Shown: positions 32,119 through 42,834, counted from the first letter of the stretch. The stretch is DNA of 43,922 nt from Betaproteobacteria bacterium (GCA_016192825.1 JACPTK010000027.1:1-43922), one strand, 5' to 3'. Translations and numbers: made by a program. Notes: a model not told the origin generated them from the letters alone.

Positions 32119-32508
32119 TCAATGCTTTTCGGACTCGGCAAGCTGCTGGTAGGCCGCGGCATCGAGCAGGCCGGCAAGCTCGGTGGGGTCGCCGGGCCTG
32201 ATGCGGAACATCCACGCCGCGTACGGGTCCTGGTTGACGCGCTCCGGATGGTCCGCCACGTCGTGGTTGGCGGCGATCACCTCGCCGGTGACCGGCGCGT
32301 AGATGTCCGCCGCCGCCTTGACCGATTCGATCACCGCGCATTCCTCGCCCTGCTTCACCTTGCGCCCGGGTTGGGGATTCTGGACGAAGACCACGTCGCC
32401 CAGCTGCTCCTGCGCGTGAAACGTGATGCCGACGGTCACGGTTCCGTCCGCTTCCGTCCTCACCCATTCGTGGCTCTTCGTGTACTTCAGGTTCTGCGGC
32501 GTCGTCAT
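32119..32508 (-). CDS. gcvH: Glycine cleavage system H protein
   Basis: A 129-residue lipoyl carrier. The lipoylated Lys is in IESVKAAAD (Lys64), with the flanking [12 protein letters not shown] and [12 protein letters not shown] of the hybrid-barrel fold. It shuttles the aminomethyl group between P- and T-proteins. The ATG at 32508 ([17 protein letters not shown]) fits the family; an upstream in-frame ATG at 32646 would translate a repeat array. AGAGGGTC precedes the start. Confidence 0.95.
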   Translation of the reverse strand: MTTPQNLKYTKSHEWVRTEADGTVTVGITFHAQEQLGDVVFVQNPQPGRKVKQGEECAVIESVKAAADIYAPVTGEVIAANHDVADHPERVNQDPYAAWMFRIRPGDPTELAGLLDAAAYQQLAESEKH

Positions 32509-32521
32509 GACCCTCTCCGAG

Positions 32522-32647
32522 GAGTATTGAGTGCTGAGTTCTGAGTCCTGAATGCTAAGTGTTGGGCTTTGAGAGCTAAGTTCCAATCGCATCTCGCGAG
32601 CGCAAATATACTCTGCATTCAGCACTTGGCACTCAGCACTCAGCACT
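32522..32647. repeat. Large inverted heptamer arrays between gcvT and gcvH
   Basis: Nine degenerate units of the GAGTGCT type run from 32522 to 32584. After 28 bp, five units of the CAGCACT type (32613-32647) run in the opposite sense. The gcvT stop codon (32633-32635) lies in the second array, so its last residues (SAEC) are repeat-encoded. The whole gcvT/gcvH spacer can fold back on itself. Confidence 0.85.
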
Positions 32648-33736
32648 GATCAAAACCTTGCCGTGGCGCACGAACGGCGGCGCGACCGTCCTCGCGCGCA
32701 GCCATTTCCCGCGCACCTCGACCTCGACCTCCTCGCCCGCGGCCGCCGCGCGCGGCAGGCGCGCGAGCGCGATGGACCGATTGAGCGTGGGCGAGTAGCC
32801 GCCGCTCGTGATCTCGCCCGCGCCCCAGCCGCCGCGCACCTTCTGGCGGCCGCGCATCACGCCCGGTTCCAGGAGCAGCAGCCCGAGTTGCCGCCAGCGG
32901 GGCGCACGCCCGAGGAGCGCGGCCCTGCCGATGAAGTCGCGCCCGCCGTCGAGCGCCACCGTCCAGGCAAGTCCCGCCTCCATCGGCGTGACGGTCTCGT
33001 CCATGTCCTGCCCGTAGAGGTTCAGGCCCGCCTCGAGCCGCAGCGTGTCGCGCGCGCCGAGGCCGGCGGGCGCAACGTCCTTCCCGGCAAGCGCCTGCCA
33101 CAGCGCGACCGCCCCCGCCGCGGGCAGCATGATCTCGAAGCCGTCTTCCCCGGTGTAGCCGGTGCGGGCGATCAGTGTGCCGTCGGACTCCGCCGCGTGA
33201 AACGGCGCGAGACGCTCGCTCGCGGCGCGAAGGTGCGGCAGCGCGTCCCAGGTCTTCTCCCGGGCCCGCGGACCCTGCACCGCGACGATGGCGAAATCGC
33301 GTCGCGGCTCGATCGTCACTTCCGGCGCGCATTCGTCGCGCCGCGCGGCAATCCACGCGCAGTCCTTCTCGGCGGTGCCGGCATTCACCACCAGCCGGTA
33401 GCGCTCGCCGCCCAGGAAATAGACGATGAGATCATCGAGAACGCCGCCACCGCGGTCGAGCAGGCACGAATACAGCGCCCGGCCCGCGGCCGCGAGCTTC
33501 GCCGCGTCGTTGGCGAGCAGCCGTTGCAGGAAAGCCCGGGCCTGTCCGCCGCGCAGGTCCACGACCAGCATGTGCGAGACGTCGAACATGCCGGCATCGC
33601 GCCGCACCCGGTGGTGCTCCTCCAGTTGCGAGCCGTAGGCGATCGGCATCTCCCAGCCGGCAAACGCCACCATCCTCGCGCCGAGCGCGTGGTGCACGGC
33701 GTTGAGCGGCGTCGTGCGTTGCGCAGATTGGGCCAT
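32633..33736 (-). CDS. gcvT: Glycine cleavage system T protein (aminomethyltransferase)
   Basis: A 367-residue tetrahydrofolate-dependent aminomethyltransferase. It opens with [20 protein letters not shown] and [10 protein letters not shown] and shows [16 protein letters not shown]. Downstream are [13 protein letters not shown] and [20 protein letters not shown], both characteristic. It is first in the gcvT-gcvH-gcvPA-gcvPB operon. No glycine riboswitch is recognisable upstream, where a composite repeat element fills the space to the DUF3426 gene. The C-terminal SAEC and stop are encoded by a heptamer repeat array. Confidence 0.95.
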   Translation of the reverse strand: MAQSAQRTTPLNAVHHALGARMVAFAGWEMPIAYGSQLEEHHRVRRDAGMFDVSHMLVVDLRGGQARAFLQRLLANDAAKLAAAGRALYSCLLDRGGGVLDDLIVYFLGGERYRLVVNAGTAEKDCAWIAARRDECAPEVTIEPRRDFAIVAVQGPRAREKTWDALPHLRAASERLAPFHAAESDGTLIARTGYTGEDGFEIMLPAAGAVALWQALAGKDVAPAGLGARDTLRLEAGLNLYGQDMDETVTPMEAGLAWTVALDGGRDFIGRAALLGRAPRWRQLGLLLLEPGVMRGRQKVRGGWGAGEITSGGYSPTLNRSIALARLPRAAAAGEEVEVEVRGKWLRARTVAPPFVRHGKVLISAEC

Positions 33737-33755
33737 ACGCCTCGTTCAAGCGCCT

Positions 33756-33941
33756 GGCAGTGTGTCGGACTTTGGGTCCCGCACGGGTTTTCGCAGGCCA
33801 CCGCCGTCCTGATCTGCGGTGCCGGCGGGCGACACACTGCTGATTGGAACGATTACAGCCCGTCGGCTCCGTGCTACCCAGAATCGACTACGCATACGTT
33901 CACACCGACCTTTCATGGGACCCAGTCCGACAGGCTGCTAG
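33756..33941. repeat. Composite element between DUF3426 gene and gcvT
   Basis: The outer arms are GTGTCGGACTTTGGGTCCC (about 33762-33780) and GGGACCCAGTCCGACAGGC (about 33917-33935), complementary except for two bases. An inner pair CAGTGTGTCG / CGACACACTG (33759-33768 / 33830-33839) offers a second fold. The right arm ends GTCCGACAGGCTGCTAG, identical to the end of the element at 38589-38624. It supplies the TAG stop of the DUF3426 gene. Confidence 0.8.
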
Positions 33942-34768
33942 GGAACGGGCGCGGGCAGCAGGTCGAGGCGGAAGCCGGCCGGGTTGAGGTCGCCGGTGTC
34001 GAGATCGAGGAGGATCGTGATCTCCGCGTTCGCCGGTATGCCCGCCGCGATGTCCCGGCCGCGCTCGAGGTAATCCTTCGGCAGGAAGATGCGCCGCGCG
34101 AGCGTGTGCTCCTTGGTGTTGGTCAGCACGAGGTCGAGCGCCGGGTAGCCGAGATCGTGGCCGGCGTGGTTGCGCAGCGTGGCGGTCAACTGGATGAGCC
34201 GCGGGCGCGCCGGGTCCATCACCTGCAGGTCGGAGGCCTCGATCGCAATCTGCTTCGGGCGCTGCGGCGGCGAAACCGTGCAGTCGAGCAGGCCGCAGAA
34301 CTGGACGAGGGCGGGTTTCAGGCCGGGATACCGCGCCGCCAGCTCGGCCCGGTAATAGTAGGCGGCCTGTCCGCCCAGCGCGAACGCGAGCAGCGCGGCG
34401 CCGACCGCCCACAGGCGCGCCGCGCGCGGCGACAAACCCGCCTGGAACTGATCGTCGAAGGAGAGCTGCGTCGGCGCCGGGCCGTAGTCATGCTCCTCGT
34501 ACGCGGTCTCGAGCGCGCGCGTCGCGGCGGGCTGCGCCGGGGCGGTTGCGGGCTCCACCGGCTCGAGCTCGAACCCGGCGGGCGCCCCCGCGCCGGCGTC
34601 CCGCAGCGGAGACTCCTGCGCGGCATCGGGCAGGGTGACGAGCGCCTTGAGACCGTCGAATACGGTCATGCAGTGGCCGCACCGCACCTGCCCGTCATGG
34701 GCCTGCAGCTGCTGCAGCGTGACGCGGAACGTCGTGCCGCAGGAAGTGCATTTCGTGATCATGCTCAT
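33938..34768 (-). CDS. Zinc-ribbon and DUF3426 domain protein
   Basis: A 276-residue protein with an N-terminal MJ0042-type zinc ribbon (CTSCGTTFRV ... VRCGHCMTVFDG; about residues 8-40), an acidic Ala/Pro linker, one membrane span (about 137-158) and a C-terminal DUF3426 domain in the periplasm. The family is of unknown function and is typically next to prmA in betaproteobacteria, as here (63 bp after it). MSMITK gives two close start codons; I use 34768. The TAG stop is provided by a TGTCGG-type repeat. Confidence 0.9.
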   Translation of the reverse strand: MSMITKCTSCGTTFRVTLQQLQAHDGQVRCGHCMTVFDGLKALVTLPDAAQESPLRDAGAGAPAGFELEPVEPATAPAQPAATRALETAYEEHDYGPAPTQLSFDDQFQAGLSPRAARLWAVGAALLAFALGGQAAYYYRAELAARYPGLKPALVQFCGLLDCTVSPPQRPKQIAIEASDLQVMDPARPRLIQLTATLRNHAGHDLGYPALDLVLTNTKEHTLARRIFLPKDYLERGRDIAAGIPANAEITILLDLDTGDLNPAGFRLDLLPAPVP

Positions 34769-34831
34769 CGCGCGCGTCTCAAGAGCGCTGCTTCAAACCG
34801 CATGCGGCCGTGGCGGGCACAGCGTGCGCCT

Positions 34832-35725
34832 TCAATCGGCATTGCGCGCGGCGCTGAGGAGCGTCCAGCCCTGATCCTGCTCGGGCGCGTCGAAATCGAA
34901 CCACGGCGCGTAGGCCGCGCGCACGTCGCCCGCCTGCCCCGCGAGCAGCCCGGCAAGCGCAAGCCGGCCGCCCCGCGCGGTGAGCCGCGCGAGCAGCGGC
35001 GCGAGCACGATGAGCGGATGGGCGAGAATATTGGCGACCACGATCTGCGCGGGCTGCCGGACCGCGCCGGCAGCCCTGTGAAAGGACACCCGCACGCGAT
35101 TGTGCATAGCATTGCGGCGCGCCGCAAGCAGCGCCTGCCGGTCGATATCCACGCCCTGGGCGCGTCCCGCCCCGAGCTTCATCGCGGCAATGGCAAGGAT
35201 GCCGGAGCCGCAACCGTAATCGAGCACCGACTCTCCGCCGTGAGTCCGGCGCTCGAGCCAGCGCAGGCACAGGCGCGTGGTGGGATGATCGCCGGTGCCG
35301 AAAGCGAGCCCCGGGTCGAGCAGGACGTTGACCGCGCCGGGGTCGGGCGGCTCGTGCCAGCTCGGCACGATCCACAATCGCGGCGAGACCCGGATCGGCT
35401 TGAACTGCTCGCGGCTCGCGCGCAACCAGTCGCGCTCGGCGACGGGACGCACGCGGTGCGGCGGCGGCGCGAATCCGGCGCGGGCGCACGCGGTCGCCAC
35501 CAGGGCCGTCGCATCCGCGCCCGCCGCGACCAGCGCGCTCACGAGGCTGCGCCGCCACGGGCGCGGCGCCCCGTTCCCGGGGTCGGCAAACACCGGATGC
35601 TCGGCCGCCGATCCGGCACCGGCATCCACCACCTCCACGCTGGCCGCGCCGGCTTCGAGCAGCGCATCGGACACCGCCTCGACATCGTCCGCCGCGACTT
35701 CGAAGGAGACGGAAAGCCAGCTCAC
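34832..35725 (-). CDS. prmA: Ribosomal protein L11 methyltransferase
   Basis: A 297-residue SAM-dependent methyltransferase that trimethylates L11. It has the N-terminal substrate-binding ferredoxin-like domain (MSWLSVSFEVAADDVEAVSD). The catalytic domain shows DPGLAFGTGDHPTT, motif I LDYGCGSGILAIAAMKLGA and the post-motif VANILAHPL. All landmarks of PrmA are present at normal length. It lies downstream of accC, separated by an inverted heptamer pair, in the conserved accB-accC-prmA order. Confidence 0.95.
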   Translation of the reverse strand: MSWLSVSFEVAADDVEAVSDALLEAGAASVEVVDAGAGSAAEHPVFADPGNGAPRPWRRSLVSALVAAGADATALVATACARAGFAPPPHRVRPVAERDWLRASREQFKPIRVSPRLWIVPSWHEPPDPGAVNVLLDPGLAFGTGDHPTTRLCLRWLERRTHGGESVLDYGCGSGILAIAAMKLGAGRAQGVDIDRQALLAARRNAMHNRVRVSFHRAAGAVRQPAQIVVANILAHPLIVLAPLLARLTARGGRLALAGLLAGQAGDVRAAYAPWFDFDAPEQDQGWTLLSAARNAD

Positions 35726-35729
35726 TTCA

Positions 35730-35802
35730 GGATTGAGCCATTAGGATTGAGGATTGAGCGAAGCAGACTGCAGACCAGCGTCCTTCCCTCAATCCTCGAT
35801 CC

Positions 35803-35810
<8 letters not shown>
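35730..35810. repeat. Inverted heptamer arrays between accC and prmA
   Basis: GGATTGA, GCCATTA, GGATTGA, GGATTGA (35730-35757) faces CAATCCT, CGATCCT, CACTCCT (35790-35810). The accC stop codon (35803-35805) is inside the second array, and the prmA start is 5 bp beyond the first. Confidence 0.85.
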
Positions 35811-37158
<1,348 letters not shown>

Positions 37159-37177
37159 CGATTGAACTGCGCGACTA

Positions 37178-37261
37178 GTGAATGGTGAGTAGTGAGTGGA
37201 CTAGGGCGCGAAGCGCTTTGCGCTGGCAGGCTTCTCGTCTAATCACTATTCACCACTCACG
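37178..37261. repeat. Inverted heptamer arrays between accB and accC
   Basis: GTGAATG, GTGAGTA, GTGAGTG (37178-37198) faces AATCACT, ATTCACC, ACTCACG (37241-37261), with about 42 bp between them. They fill the spacer between the two acetyl-CoA carboxylase genes. Confidence 0.85.
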
Positions 37262-37263
37262 CC

Positions 37264-37725
37264 TTATCCCAGGATAATGAGCGGCTCGCCGTACTCCACC
37301 GGCTGGCCGTTCTCCACGAGTATGGCCTTGACCACGCCGTCCTGGTCGGCCTCGATCTCGTTGAGCAGCTTCATGGCCTCGATGATGCACAGCGTGTCGC
37401 CCGACTTGACCGCCTGCCCCACTTCGACGAAGGCTTTCGCCCCGGGCGCGGAGGAGCGATAGAAGGTGCCCACCATCGGGGAGCGGATGACGTGTCCCTC
37501 GGGCGCCGCCTCGCCCTCGGCTGGCGCGGCCGGCGCACCGGTCGCGGCGGGCGCCGCCCCTGCCGCCTGCGGCAGCGTCACCACCTGGGCCACGGGCGCG
37601 GCGGCCGGGACCCCGACCGGGCCGCGGCTGATGCGCACCCTTTCCTCGCCCTCGGTGATCTCGAGCTCCGCGATGCCCGACTGCTGCACCAGGTCGATCA
37701 GCGTCTTGAGCTTGCGAAGGTCCAT
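37264..37725 (-). CDS. accB: Acetyl-CoA carboxylase biotin carboxyl carrier protein
   Basis: A 153-residue biotin carrier. The N-terminus [20 protein letters not shown] is followed by an Ala/Pro linker (about 38-75) and the biotinyl domain with the target lysine in [14 protein letters not shown] (Lys119) and the thumb [14 protein letters not shown]. The ATG at 37725 has GGAAGG 6-7 bp upstream. A GTG at 37731 is an alternative that adds two residues. It nearly overlaps the aroQ stop (TGATCATG), so the two are translated together. Confidence 0.95.
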   Translation of the reverse strand: MDLRKLKTLIDLVQQSGIAELEITEGEERVRISRGPVGVPAAAPVAQVVTLPQAAGAAPAATGAPAAPAEGEAAPEGHVIRSPMVGTFYRSSAPGAKAFVEVGQAVKSGDTLCIIEAMKLLNEIEADQDGVVKAILVENGQPVEYGEPLIILG

Positions 37726-37727
37726 GA

Positions 37728-38180
37728 TCACTTCCTTCCCGAATACTGCAGGGCGAACTCCAAGGCAAGCTCATAGCCCTTCGCCCCCAGCCCGCAGATG
37801 ATGCCGACCGCGATGTCGGTGAAGTACGATTCGCGGCGGAACGGCTCGCGGGCGAACACGTTCGAGAGGTGCACCTCGACGAACGGGATCCCGACCGCCG
37901 CCAGCGCGTCGCGCAACGCCACGCTGGTGTGGGTGTAGGCCGCGGGGTTGAGAATGATGAAGTCCACGCGTTCCCGGCGCGCTTGCTGGATGCGCCCCAC
38001 CAGTTCCGACTCGGAATTGCTCTGATAGGTGGCGAGCCGCACCTTCGCCTTACGGGCGCGCCCGGCGAGGCGGGCATTGATCGCCTTCAGCGTGTCCCGT
38101 CCGTAATGCCGCGTCTCGCGCGAGCCGAGCAGGTTGAGGTTGGGGCCATTGATGACCAGTATGTTCTTGGCGCCGGCCAT
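37728..38180 (-). CDS. aroQ: 3-Dehydroquinate dehydratase, type II
   Basis: A 150-residue type II dehydroquinase of the shikimate pathway. It has the start [18 protein letters not shown] (with the catalytic Arg and Tyr), [14 protein letters not shown], then [17 protein letters not shown] and [16 protein letters not shown]. Active-site Asn, His, Glu and Arg are all present. The gene heads the aroQ-accB-accC-prmA group common to betaproteobacteria. Upstream lies a composite repeat element and then tlpA. Confidence 0.96.
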   Translation of the reverse strand: MAGAKNILVINGPNLNLLGSRETRHYGRDTLKAINARLAGRARKAKVRLATYQSNSESELVGRIQQARRERVDFIILNPAAYTHTSVALRDALAAVGIPFVEVHLSNVFAREPFRRESYFTDIAVGIICGLGAKGYELALEFALQYSGRK

Positions 38181-38415
38181 GGGTATCCGTGGTGGATTTC
38201 ACGGGCTCTGCCGGCCGAAAACCGGCCAGATCCGTGTCGGAAAGGAATGCTGGCCGCGAGTTTGCCCAAATTCGACGCAATTGTCTAGAAATTAGCAGAA
38301 GTTAGCGCGAAGTTATTTACAAAACCCTAGTGAAATCAGCGTCCTTCGCTGTTAACTTCCTTATCGGGATCCGGTCGGGGCGCGAGGCCATGATCACGAC
38401 CCTATGGCTACATAC

Positions 38416-38624
38416 TAGGAGTTTGTCGGACTTAGGACCGACAAACTCCTAAATGCAAAACCGCCTGCGCAAGAACGCAAGAAAAAGGCAGTGAAAACCT
38501 TATTTTCAGCCTGCTCGCGCGCCCGTTGGAGGCCAAGAACGGTCTTCATCCCGAATGTCATTTGAAATGCGCAGGCGGTTTTGCTGCGAGCAGCCTGTCG
38601 GAATGCCAAGTCCGACAGGCTGCT
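38416..38624 (-). repeat. Composite two-hairpin element, full copy between tlpA and aroQ
   Basis: Left hairpin TAGGAGTTTGTCGG / CCGACAAACTCCTA (38416-38451). Then GCAAAACCGCCTGCGC (38455-38470) and its perfect reverse complement GCGCAGGCGGTTTTGC (38569-38584) around a 98-bp core. Right hairpin AGCAGCCTGTCGGA / TCCGACAGGCTGCT (38589-38624). All stems are perfect. Read on the minus strand it aligns with the copy at 20584-20789. It is the best-preserved copy and defines the element at about 209 bp. Confidence 0.9.
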
Positions 38625-38712
38625 AGCTAGTTCAAGCGGGACATTGGAGAATGCGCTTCTTTAGAAGTTAAACGAAATAGAGCGAGGTTGCATGATGATC
38701 GCCACAACAACC

Positions 38713-39243
38713 TCAAAGCAAAGGGCTTAGGATGCCCTCAAGTCTGGCTTCTTTGAGCCCCCTAGGTTCACGGCTGACCAGGTTTCCAGCCCGATCGATG
38801 ATCAGGGTGTACGGCAGCACCCCCGCCCGGTTGCCGGCATCGCGAAGCAGCTCCATGGAGTCGAGCCCGCCGATGAGCAGGGGGTAGTTGATGCCGAACT
38901 CGCGGGCGAATTCCGATACCTTTTCCGGCTGGTCGATGGCAATGCCCACGAACAGCAGACTGCGGGAACGATGGCGCTCCTGCAGCCGCACGAAGCCGGG
39001 AATCTCTTCCCGGCACGGAGCGCACCAGGTGGCCCAGAAGTTCACCACCAGCACCCGCCCCCGCCACTGCTCCAGGGGCTGGGGGACCCCCTTGAGATCG
39101 GGGAGTCGCGCAGCGTAGACGCGCTCCGCAACCTTGCCCGCGTCACCGGGGCTGCTCTTCGACCACCGGTAATAGGCGGCGCCCCCGGCGGCGGCGGCAA
39201 TCGCGACCGCGGCAAACAGCGCGAGAGTCCGCGCCCGCGTCAC
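38713..39243 (-). CDS. tlpA: TlpA-like membrane-anchored thiol:disulfide reductase
   Basis: A 176-residue periplasmic thioredoxin-fold protein with an N-terminal membrane anchor (about residues 7-25) and the active site WATWCAPCREE (Cys74, Cys77). A cis-Pro loop (VLPYTLIIDRAG) follows later. It likely reduces disulfides in cytochrome c maturation or copper-site assembly, fed by DsbD. The GTG start at 39243 overlaps the dsbD stop (GTGA), which supports translational coupling with dsbD; longer upstream frames are shadows. No CcmG-type signature was noticed, so TlpA/ResA-like is the safest name. Confidence 0.9.
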   Translation of the reverse strand: MTRARTLALFAAVAIAAAAGGAAYYRWSKSSPGDAGKVAERVYAARLPDLKGVPQPLEQWRGRVLVVNFWATWCAPCREEIPGFVRLQERHRSRSLLFVGIAIDQPEKVSEFAREFGINYPLLIGGLDSMELLRDAGNRAGVLPYTLIIDRAGNLVSREPRGLKEARLEGILSPLL

Positions 39244-41036
39244 CGGACGTTCAGCGCGGTGTCGAGCGCCACCACGAAGCGGTCGGCGGGCTGGAATCCG
39301 ATCACGCGCAGCTCCTGGATCTCGCGCCCGCCCCGGTCGAAGAAGACGATGCCCGGGGGTCCGAACAGGCGATAGCGCTTGAGCAACGCGGCGTCCTCGG
39401 CGTTGTTGGCCGTGACGTCGGCCTGCAGCAGCACCATGTCGCGAAAGCGGGCTTTCACCCGCTCGTCGCTGAACGTATAGCGCTCCATCTCCTTGCACGT
39501 GATGCACCAATCGGCATAGAAATCCAGCATCACCGGCCGGCCGGCGGCGGCCTGGATGCGGGCATCGAGCTCGGCCGTGCTGCGCACACGCTGGAATGGC
39601 GTTGCCTCCGGCGCCCCGCCCTCGGCGGCGGCGACGCGTAGGCCCGCGAGCGGCTGCAGGATGTCGCGGCCACCCGAAAACGCCCCGATCAGGTAGGCGG
39701 CGCCCGCGATGAGCGCGATGACCCCGATGCCCTTACAGAACTTCTGGAAGCCGTGCGCGTTGGCCGGGAGGGGGTCGATCGCTTGCAGGTAGATCGCGGT
39801 CACGACCAGCAGCGCGGCCCACAGGAACATCTGGACGGAGATGGAAATGAACGGCGACACGAGGTAGATCGCCACGCCGAGCAGCAGCGTGCCGAAGAAG
39901 CGCTTGATCGTCTCCATCCACGGCCCGGCTTTCGGCAGCAGCGCCCCGGCGGAGGCGCCGACCGCGAGCAGCGGCACGCCCATGCCGAGGGCCATGGCGA
40001 ACAGCGCCGAGCCGCCCAGAATGACGTCGCGGCTCTGGCTGATGTAGAGCAGCGCGCCCGCGAGCGGCGCGGCCACGCACGGCCCGAGGATCAGCGCGGA
40101 GAGCACGCCCATCGAGAACACGCTCGCGGCCTGCCCGCCAGGAAAGCGGTTGCTCGCGTCCGCGAGGCGGCTCTGCAGCGCCAGCGGCAGCTGCAGGTCG
40201 TAGAAGCCGAACATCGCCAGCGCGAGGGCGACGAACACCGCGGCAAAGGCGCCGACCACCCAGGGATTCTGCAGCGCGGCCGACAGCATCGCCCCGGACA
40301 GCCCCGCGGCAACCCCCGCGGCCGCGTAAGTGATCGCCATGCCGAGTACGTACAGGGTCGCAAGCAGCAGGCCCTTTGTCTTGGTGACCGGGTGTCCGGA
40401 GCCCACGATGATCCCGGAGAGTATTGGCACCATCGGCAGCACGCAGGGCGTGAACGAGAGCAGCAGGCCGAAGCCGAAGAAGCTCGCGACCGCAAGCCAG
40501 AACCCGCCCCCGAGCAGCGCAGCGATGCGGCTGTCCTCGCTCCCGGCGGAGGTTGCGGATGCAGCACCGTCAAAAAGGCCCGGGGCGTCGGTCCGCGTCG
40601 CCGCCACGCCGAGCGCCGCGAGCTTCAACTCGGCCTTATGCTCGTAGGGCACGTAGCAGACGCCGACATCGGCGCAGCCCTGCGAGACCGCCGTGAGCGT
40701 GACCGCTGGCAGGCCGGCCGCCGCGGTCTCGAACGGCAGCGTGATGCTGAGATTCCCGCGATACGTTTCGACCTCTCCGAAGAACTCGTCGCGATGCGTC
40801 TTCCCGGCAGGCAGCGCGGCGGGGCCGAGCCGCGCGCCCCCGGGGGAAAGCGAGAAACGGAATTTTTCGCGATAGAGGTAGTAGCCGGGCGCGATCTGGT
40901 AGTTCACCTCGATCGAGCGCGCGTCCTTCAGGCGCGCCATGAAGCGGAACGCCTTCTCGGGTTCCAGCAGCTCGGGTTCGGCGCCGCGGCCCGGGAACGA
41001 GACCAGCGCCAGGAGCAGGATCAGAATGACGCGCAT
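39240..41036 (-). CDS. dsbD: Thiol:disulfide interchange protein DsbD
   Basis: A 598-residue transmembrane reductant shuttle moving electrons from cytoplasmic thioredoxin to periplasmic thiols. All three modules are visible: a signal peptide (MRVILILLLALVSFPGRGA); the N-terminal immunoglobulin-like domain with the Cys pair in GCADVGVCY; the eight-span domain with FTPCVLPMVPIL and GPCVAAPLAGALLY; and the C-terminal thioredoxin domain with YADWCITCKEME (about 508-518). The ATG at 41036 begins the signal peptide. It is downstream of cutA and coupled to tlpA, a common neighbourhood. Confidence 0.95.
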   Translation of the reverse strand: MRVILILLLALVSFPGRGAEPELLEPEKAFRFMARLKDARSIEVNYQIAPGYYLYREKFRFSLSPGGARLGPAALPAGKTHRDEFFGEVETYRGNLSITLPFETAAAGLPAVTLTAVSQGCADVGVCYVPYEHKAELKLAALGVAATRTDAPGLFDGAASATSAGSEDSRIAALLGGGFWLAVASFFGFGLLLSFTPCVLPMVPILSGIIVGSGHPVTKTKGLLLATLYVLGMAITYAAAGVAAGLSGAMLSAALQNPWVVGAFAAVFVALALAMFGFYDLQLPLALQSRLADASNRFPGGQAASVFSMGVLSALILGPCVAAPLAGALLYISQSRDVILGGSALFAMALGMGVPLLAVGASAGALLPKAGPWMETIKRFFGTLLLGVAIYLVSPFISISVQMFLWAALLVVTAIYLQAIDPLPANAHGFQKFCKGIGVIALIAGAAYLIGAFSGGRDILQPLAGLRVAAAEGGAPEATPFQRVRSTAELDARIQAAAGRPVMLDFYADWCITCKEMERYTFSDERVKARFRDMVLLQADVTANNAEDAALLKRYRLFGPPGIVFFDRGGREIQELRVIGFQPADRFVVALDTALNVR

Positions 41037-41052
41037 AGCTGGCGCCAGAAGC

Positions 41053-41070
41053 GTGAATGGTGATTGGTGA
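41053..41070. repeat. Heptamer array upstream of dsbD
   Basis: GTGAATG, GTGATTG, GTGA, about 17 bp before the dsbD start codon on the other strand. Confidence 0.6.
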
Positions 41071-41126
41071 AAACCCGGCGTCATCACTTCACCCTGCATC
41101 TACGATTCGCGACTCACGGAATTTGT

Positions 41127-41456
41127 TCAGCCCATGGAGCTGGCGGATTCGTCCGCCACCCATTGCAGGTACTGCGCCAGGCCGTGCACCGCTGGGACCG
41201 CGATAATCTCTGGAAGTTCATAGGGATGGAGCGCGCGTATCGCCGCTTCAACCGCCTCGTAGCGGGCCGCGCGCGTCTTGATCAGGACCGGCACCTCCGC
41301 GGCGCTCTCGAGCTTCCCCTTCCAGCGGTAGACGGAGGTGCATTCCGGGAGCACGTTCACGCAGGCCGCGAGACGCTCCGAGATGAGCGCCTCGGCGAGC
41401 CTCACCGCCGCCTCGCGGTCGGGAAGATTGGTGAGCACGACGATGACCTCATCCAT
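41127..41456 (-). CDS. cutA: Divalent-cation tolerance protein CutA
   Basis: A 109-residue trimeric CutA1 protein. The family landmarks ACVNVLPECTSVYRWKGKLE, then EVPVLIKTRA and HPYELPEIIAVPA, are present. The role is debated (copper tolerance, signalling). The ATG at 41456 gives the family N-terminus (MDEVIVVLTNLPDREAA); the frame continues upstream only through a GTGAACG array. It is first in the cutA-dsbD-tlpA cluster. Confidence 0.94.
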   Translation of the reverse strand: MDEVIVVLTNLPDREAAVRLAEALISERLAACVNVLPECTSVYRWKGKLESAAEVPVLIKTRAARYEAVEAAIRALHPYELPEIIAVPAVHGLAQYLQWVADESASSMG

Positions 41457-41462
41457 AATGCC

Positions 41463-41731
41463 GTGAACGGTGAACGGTGAACGGTGAACGGTCAGGCGCT
41501 GCCGGGATTGCCTCACCACACGAGTAGAAACAAACGCTGCATCCGCCGAGGGAAGCCAACCACTGTGGTAGACTGCCGCCCTCCGCCAACCGGTGTGGGC
41601 GTCCGCGCGGCGCGAAGTTGCCGCAACTGGCGGCTCGCAGGCGTCTCATAATGGAATTCTAGCGTGAAGCACGCTTTTCTACCCAAGGACCGGCGAACAG
41701 GCCGGTTCGCCGTTAACCGTTCACCGTTCAC
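41463..41731. repeat. Inverted GTGAACG / CGTTCAC arrays flanking the cutA-reductase divergent region
   Basis: Four copies of GTGAACG (41463-41490) lie just upstream of cutA. CGTTAAC, CGTTCAC, CGTTCAC (41711-41731) lies 8 bp before the reductase start. The units are exact reverse complements, and the arrays enclose the whole divergent promoter region (about 220 bp). Confidence 0.85.
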
Positions 41732-41738
41732 TGCCTAG

Positions 41739-42755
41739 ATGTCCCACCAGGTCACGATTCAATCGAGCGGACACGCGTTCACCGTCGATGACGGCGAAAC
41801 CGTGCTCGCCGCCGCGCTGCGGGGGGGCATCGTCATCGCCTACGGCTGCCGCCACGGCTCCTGCGGCACCTGCAAGGGCAGACTGCTGGAGGGGGCCGTG
41901 GATTACGGCACCTACCAGGAGCAGGCCATGTCCGAAGCGGAGAAGCGCTCCGGCATGGCGCTGTTCTGCCAGGCGAAGCCGCTCGCCGATCTGCTGATCC
42001 AGTGCCGCGAGATCGGCACGGCGGTGAAAGGCATCCAGATCAAGATGCTGCCCACGCGCATCATGAAGATGGAGCGCGCCGCGCCGGACGTCATGCTGCT
42101 CGAGTTGAAGCTGCCGGCGAACGAGAAGCTGCAGTTCCTCGCCGGGCAGTATGTCGACGTGGTATTGCGGGACGGCACGCGCCGCAGCTTCTCGATGGCG
42201 AATGCGCCGCACGCGGATGCGCTCCTGCAACTGCACCTCCGGAATTACGGCGGGCCGTTCAGCCGGCACGTCTTCAACAGCATGAAGGAGAAGGACATCC
42301 TGCGCGTCGAGGGGCCGTTCGGCACCTTCTTCCTGCGCGAGGAGAGCGCGAAGCCCGTCGTGCTGGTGGCCAGCGGCACCGGTTTCGCGCCGATCAAGGC
42401 GATGATCGAGCACGCGCTGCACGCGGGCATGAAGCGCCCGATGACGGTCTACTGGGGCTGCCGGGTGCGCGCGGACCTCTACCTGCACGAACTTGCCGAG
42501 CGCTGGCAGCGCAACGGCGGGCTGCGCTACGAGCCGGTGCTCTCGGAGGCGCTCGCCTCGGACAACTGGAGCGGGCGCACGGGGCTCGTGCATCGCGCGG
42601 TGATGGAGGATTTCCCCGATTTGTCCGGCCACCAGGTCTACGCCTGCGGCGCGCCGGTGATGGTGGAGGCGGCGCGCCGCGACTTCACCTCGAAGTGCGG
42701 ACTGCCGGAGGAGGAATTCTTCTCCGACTCCTTCACGCCCGCCGCCCCGGGATAG
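41739..42755 (+). CDS. Ferredoxin-type FAD/NAD(P) reductase (CDP-6-deoxy-delta-3,4-glucoseen reductase-like)
   Basis: A 338-residue flavoreductase. The N-terminal plant-type 2Fe-2S domain has Cys37, Cys42, Cys45 (GCRHGSCGTCKG) and Cys77 (FCQAKP). A FAD-binding domain with RSFSMANAP (about 155) and an NAD-binding domain with GTGFAPIKAM follow. Relatives carry names such as AscD-like reductase or phenol hydroxylase P5 subunit, but no deoxysugar or oxygenase genes are nearby. In betaproteobacteria this stand-alone gene is common and its partner is unknown. The ATG at 41739 is preceded by the repeat array and has only a weak ribosome site. Confidence 0.9.
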   Translation: MSHQVTIQSSGHAFTVDDGETVLAAALRGGIVIAYGCRHGSCGTCKGRLLEGAVDYGTYQEQAMSEAEKRSGMALFCQAKPLADLLIQCREIGTAVKGIQIKMLPTRIMKMERAAPDVMLLELKLPANEKLQFLAGQYVDVVLRDGTRRSFSMANAPHADALLQLHLRNYGGPFSRHVFNSMKEKDILRVEGPFGTFFLREESAKPVVLVASGTGFAPIKAMIEHALHAGMKRPMTVYWGCRVRADLYLHELAERWQRNGGLRYEPVLSEALASDNWSGRTGLVHRAVMEDFPDLSGHQVYACGAPVMVEAARRDFTSKCGLPEEEFFSDSFTPAAPG

Positions 42756-42834
42756 CGGCTGAAGTCTTGACCGCGGAGAAGTCAGAGGGCGCGGAGAAAA
42801 CAAGCGGCGAGGCATGACTGGCAACGGTCTTCCG

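Noticed and set aside
33737-33937. Glycine riboswitch upstream of gcvT
   Set aside because: The space is filled by a composite repeat element; no tandem glycine aptamer features were seen.
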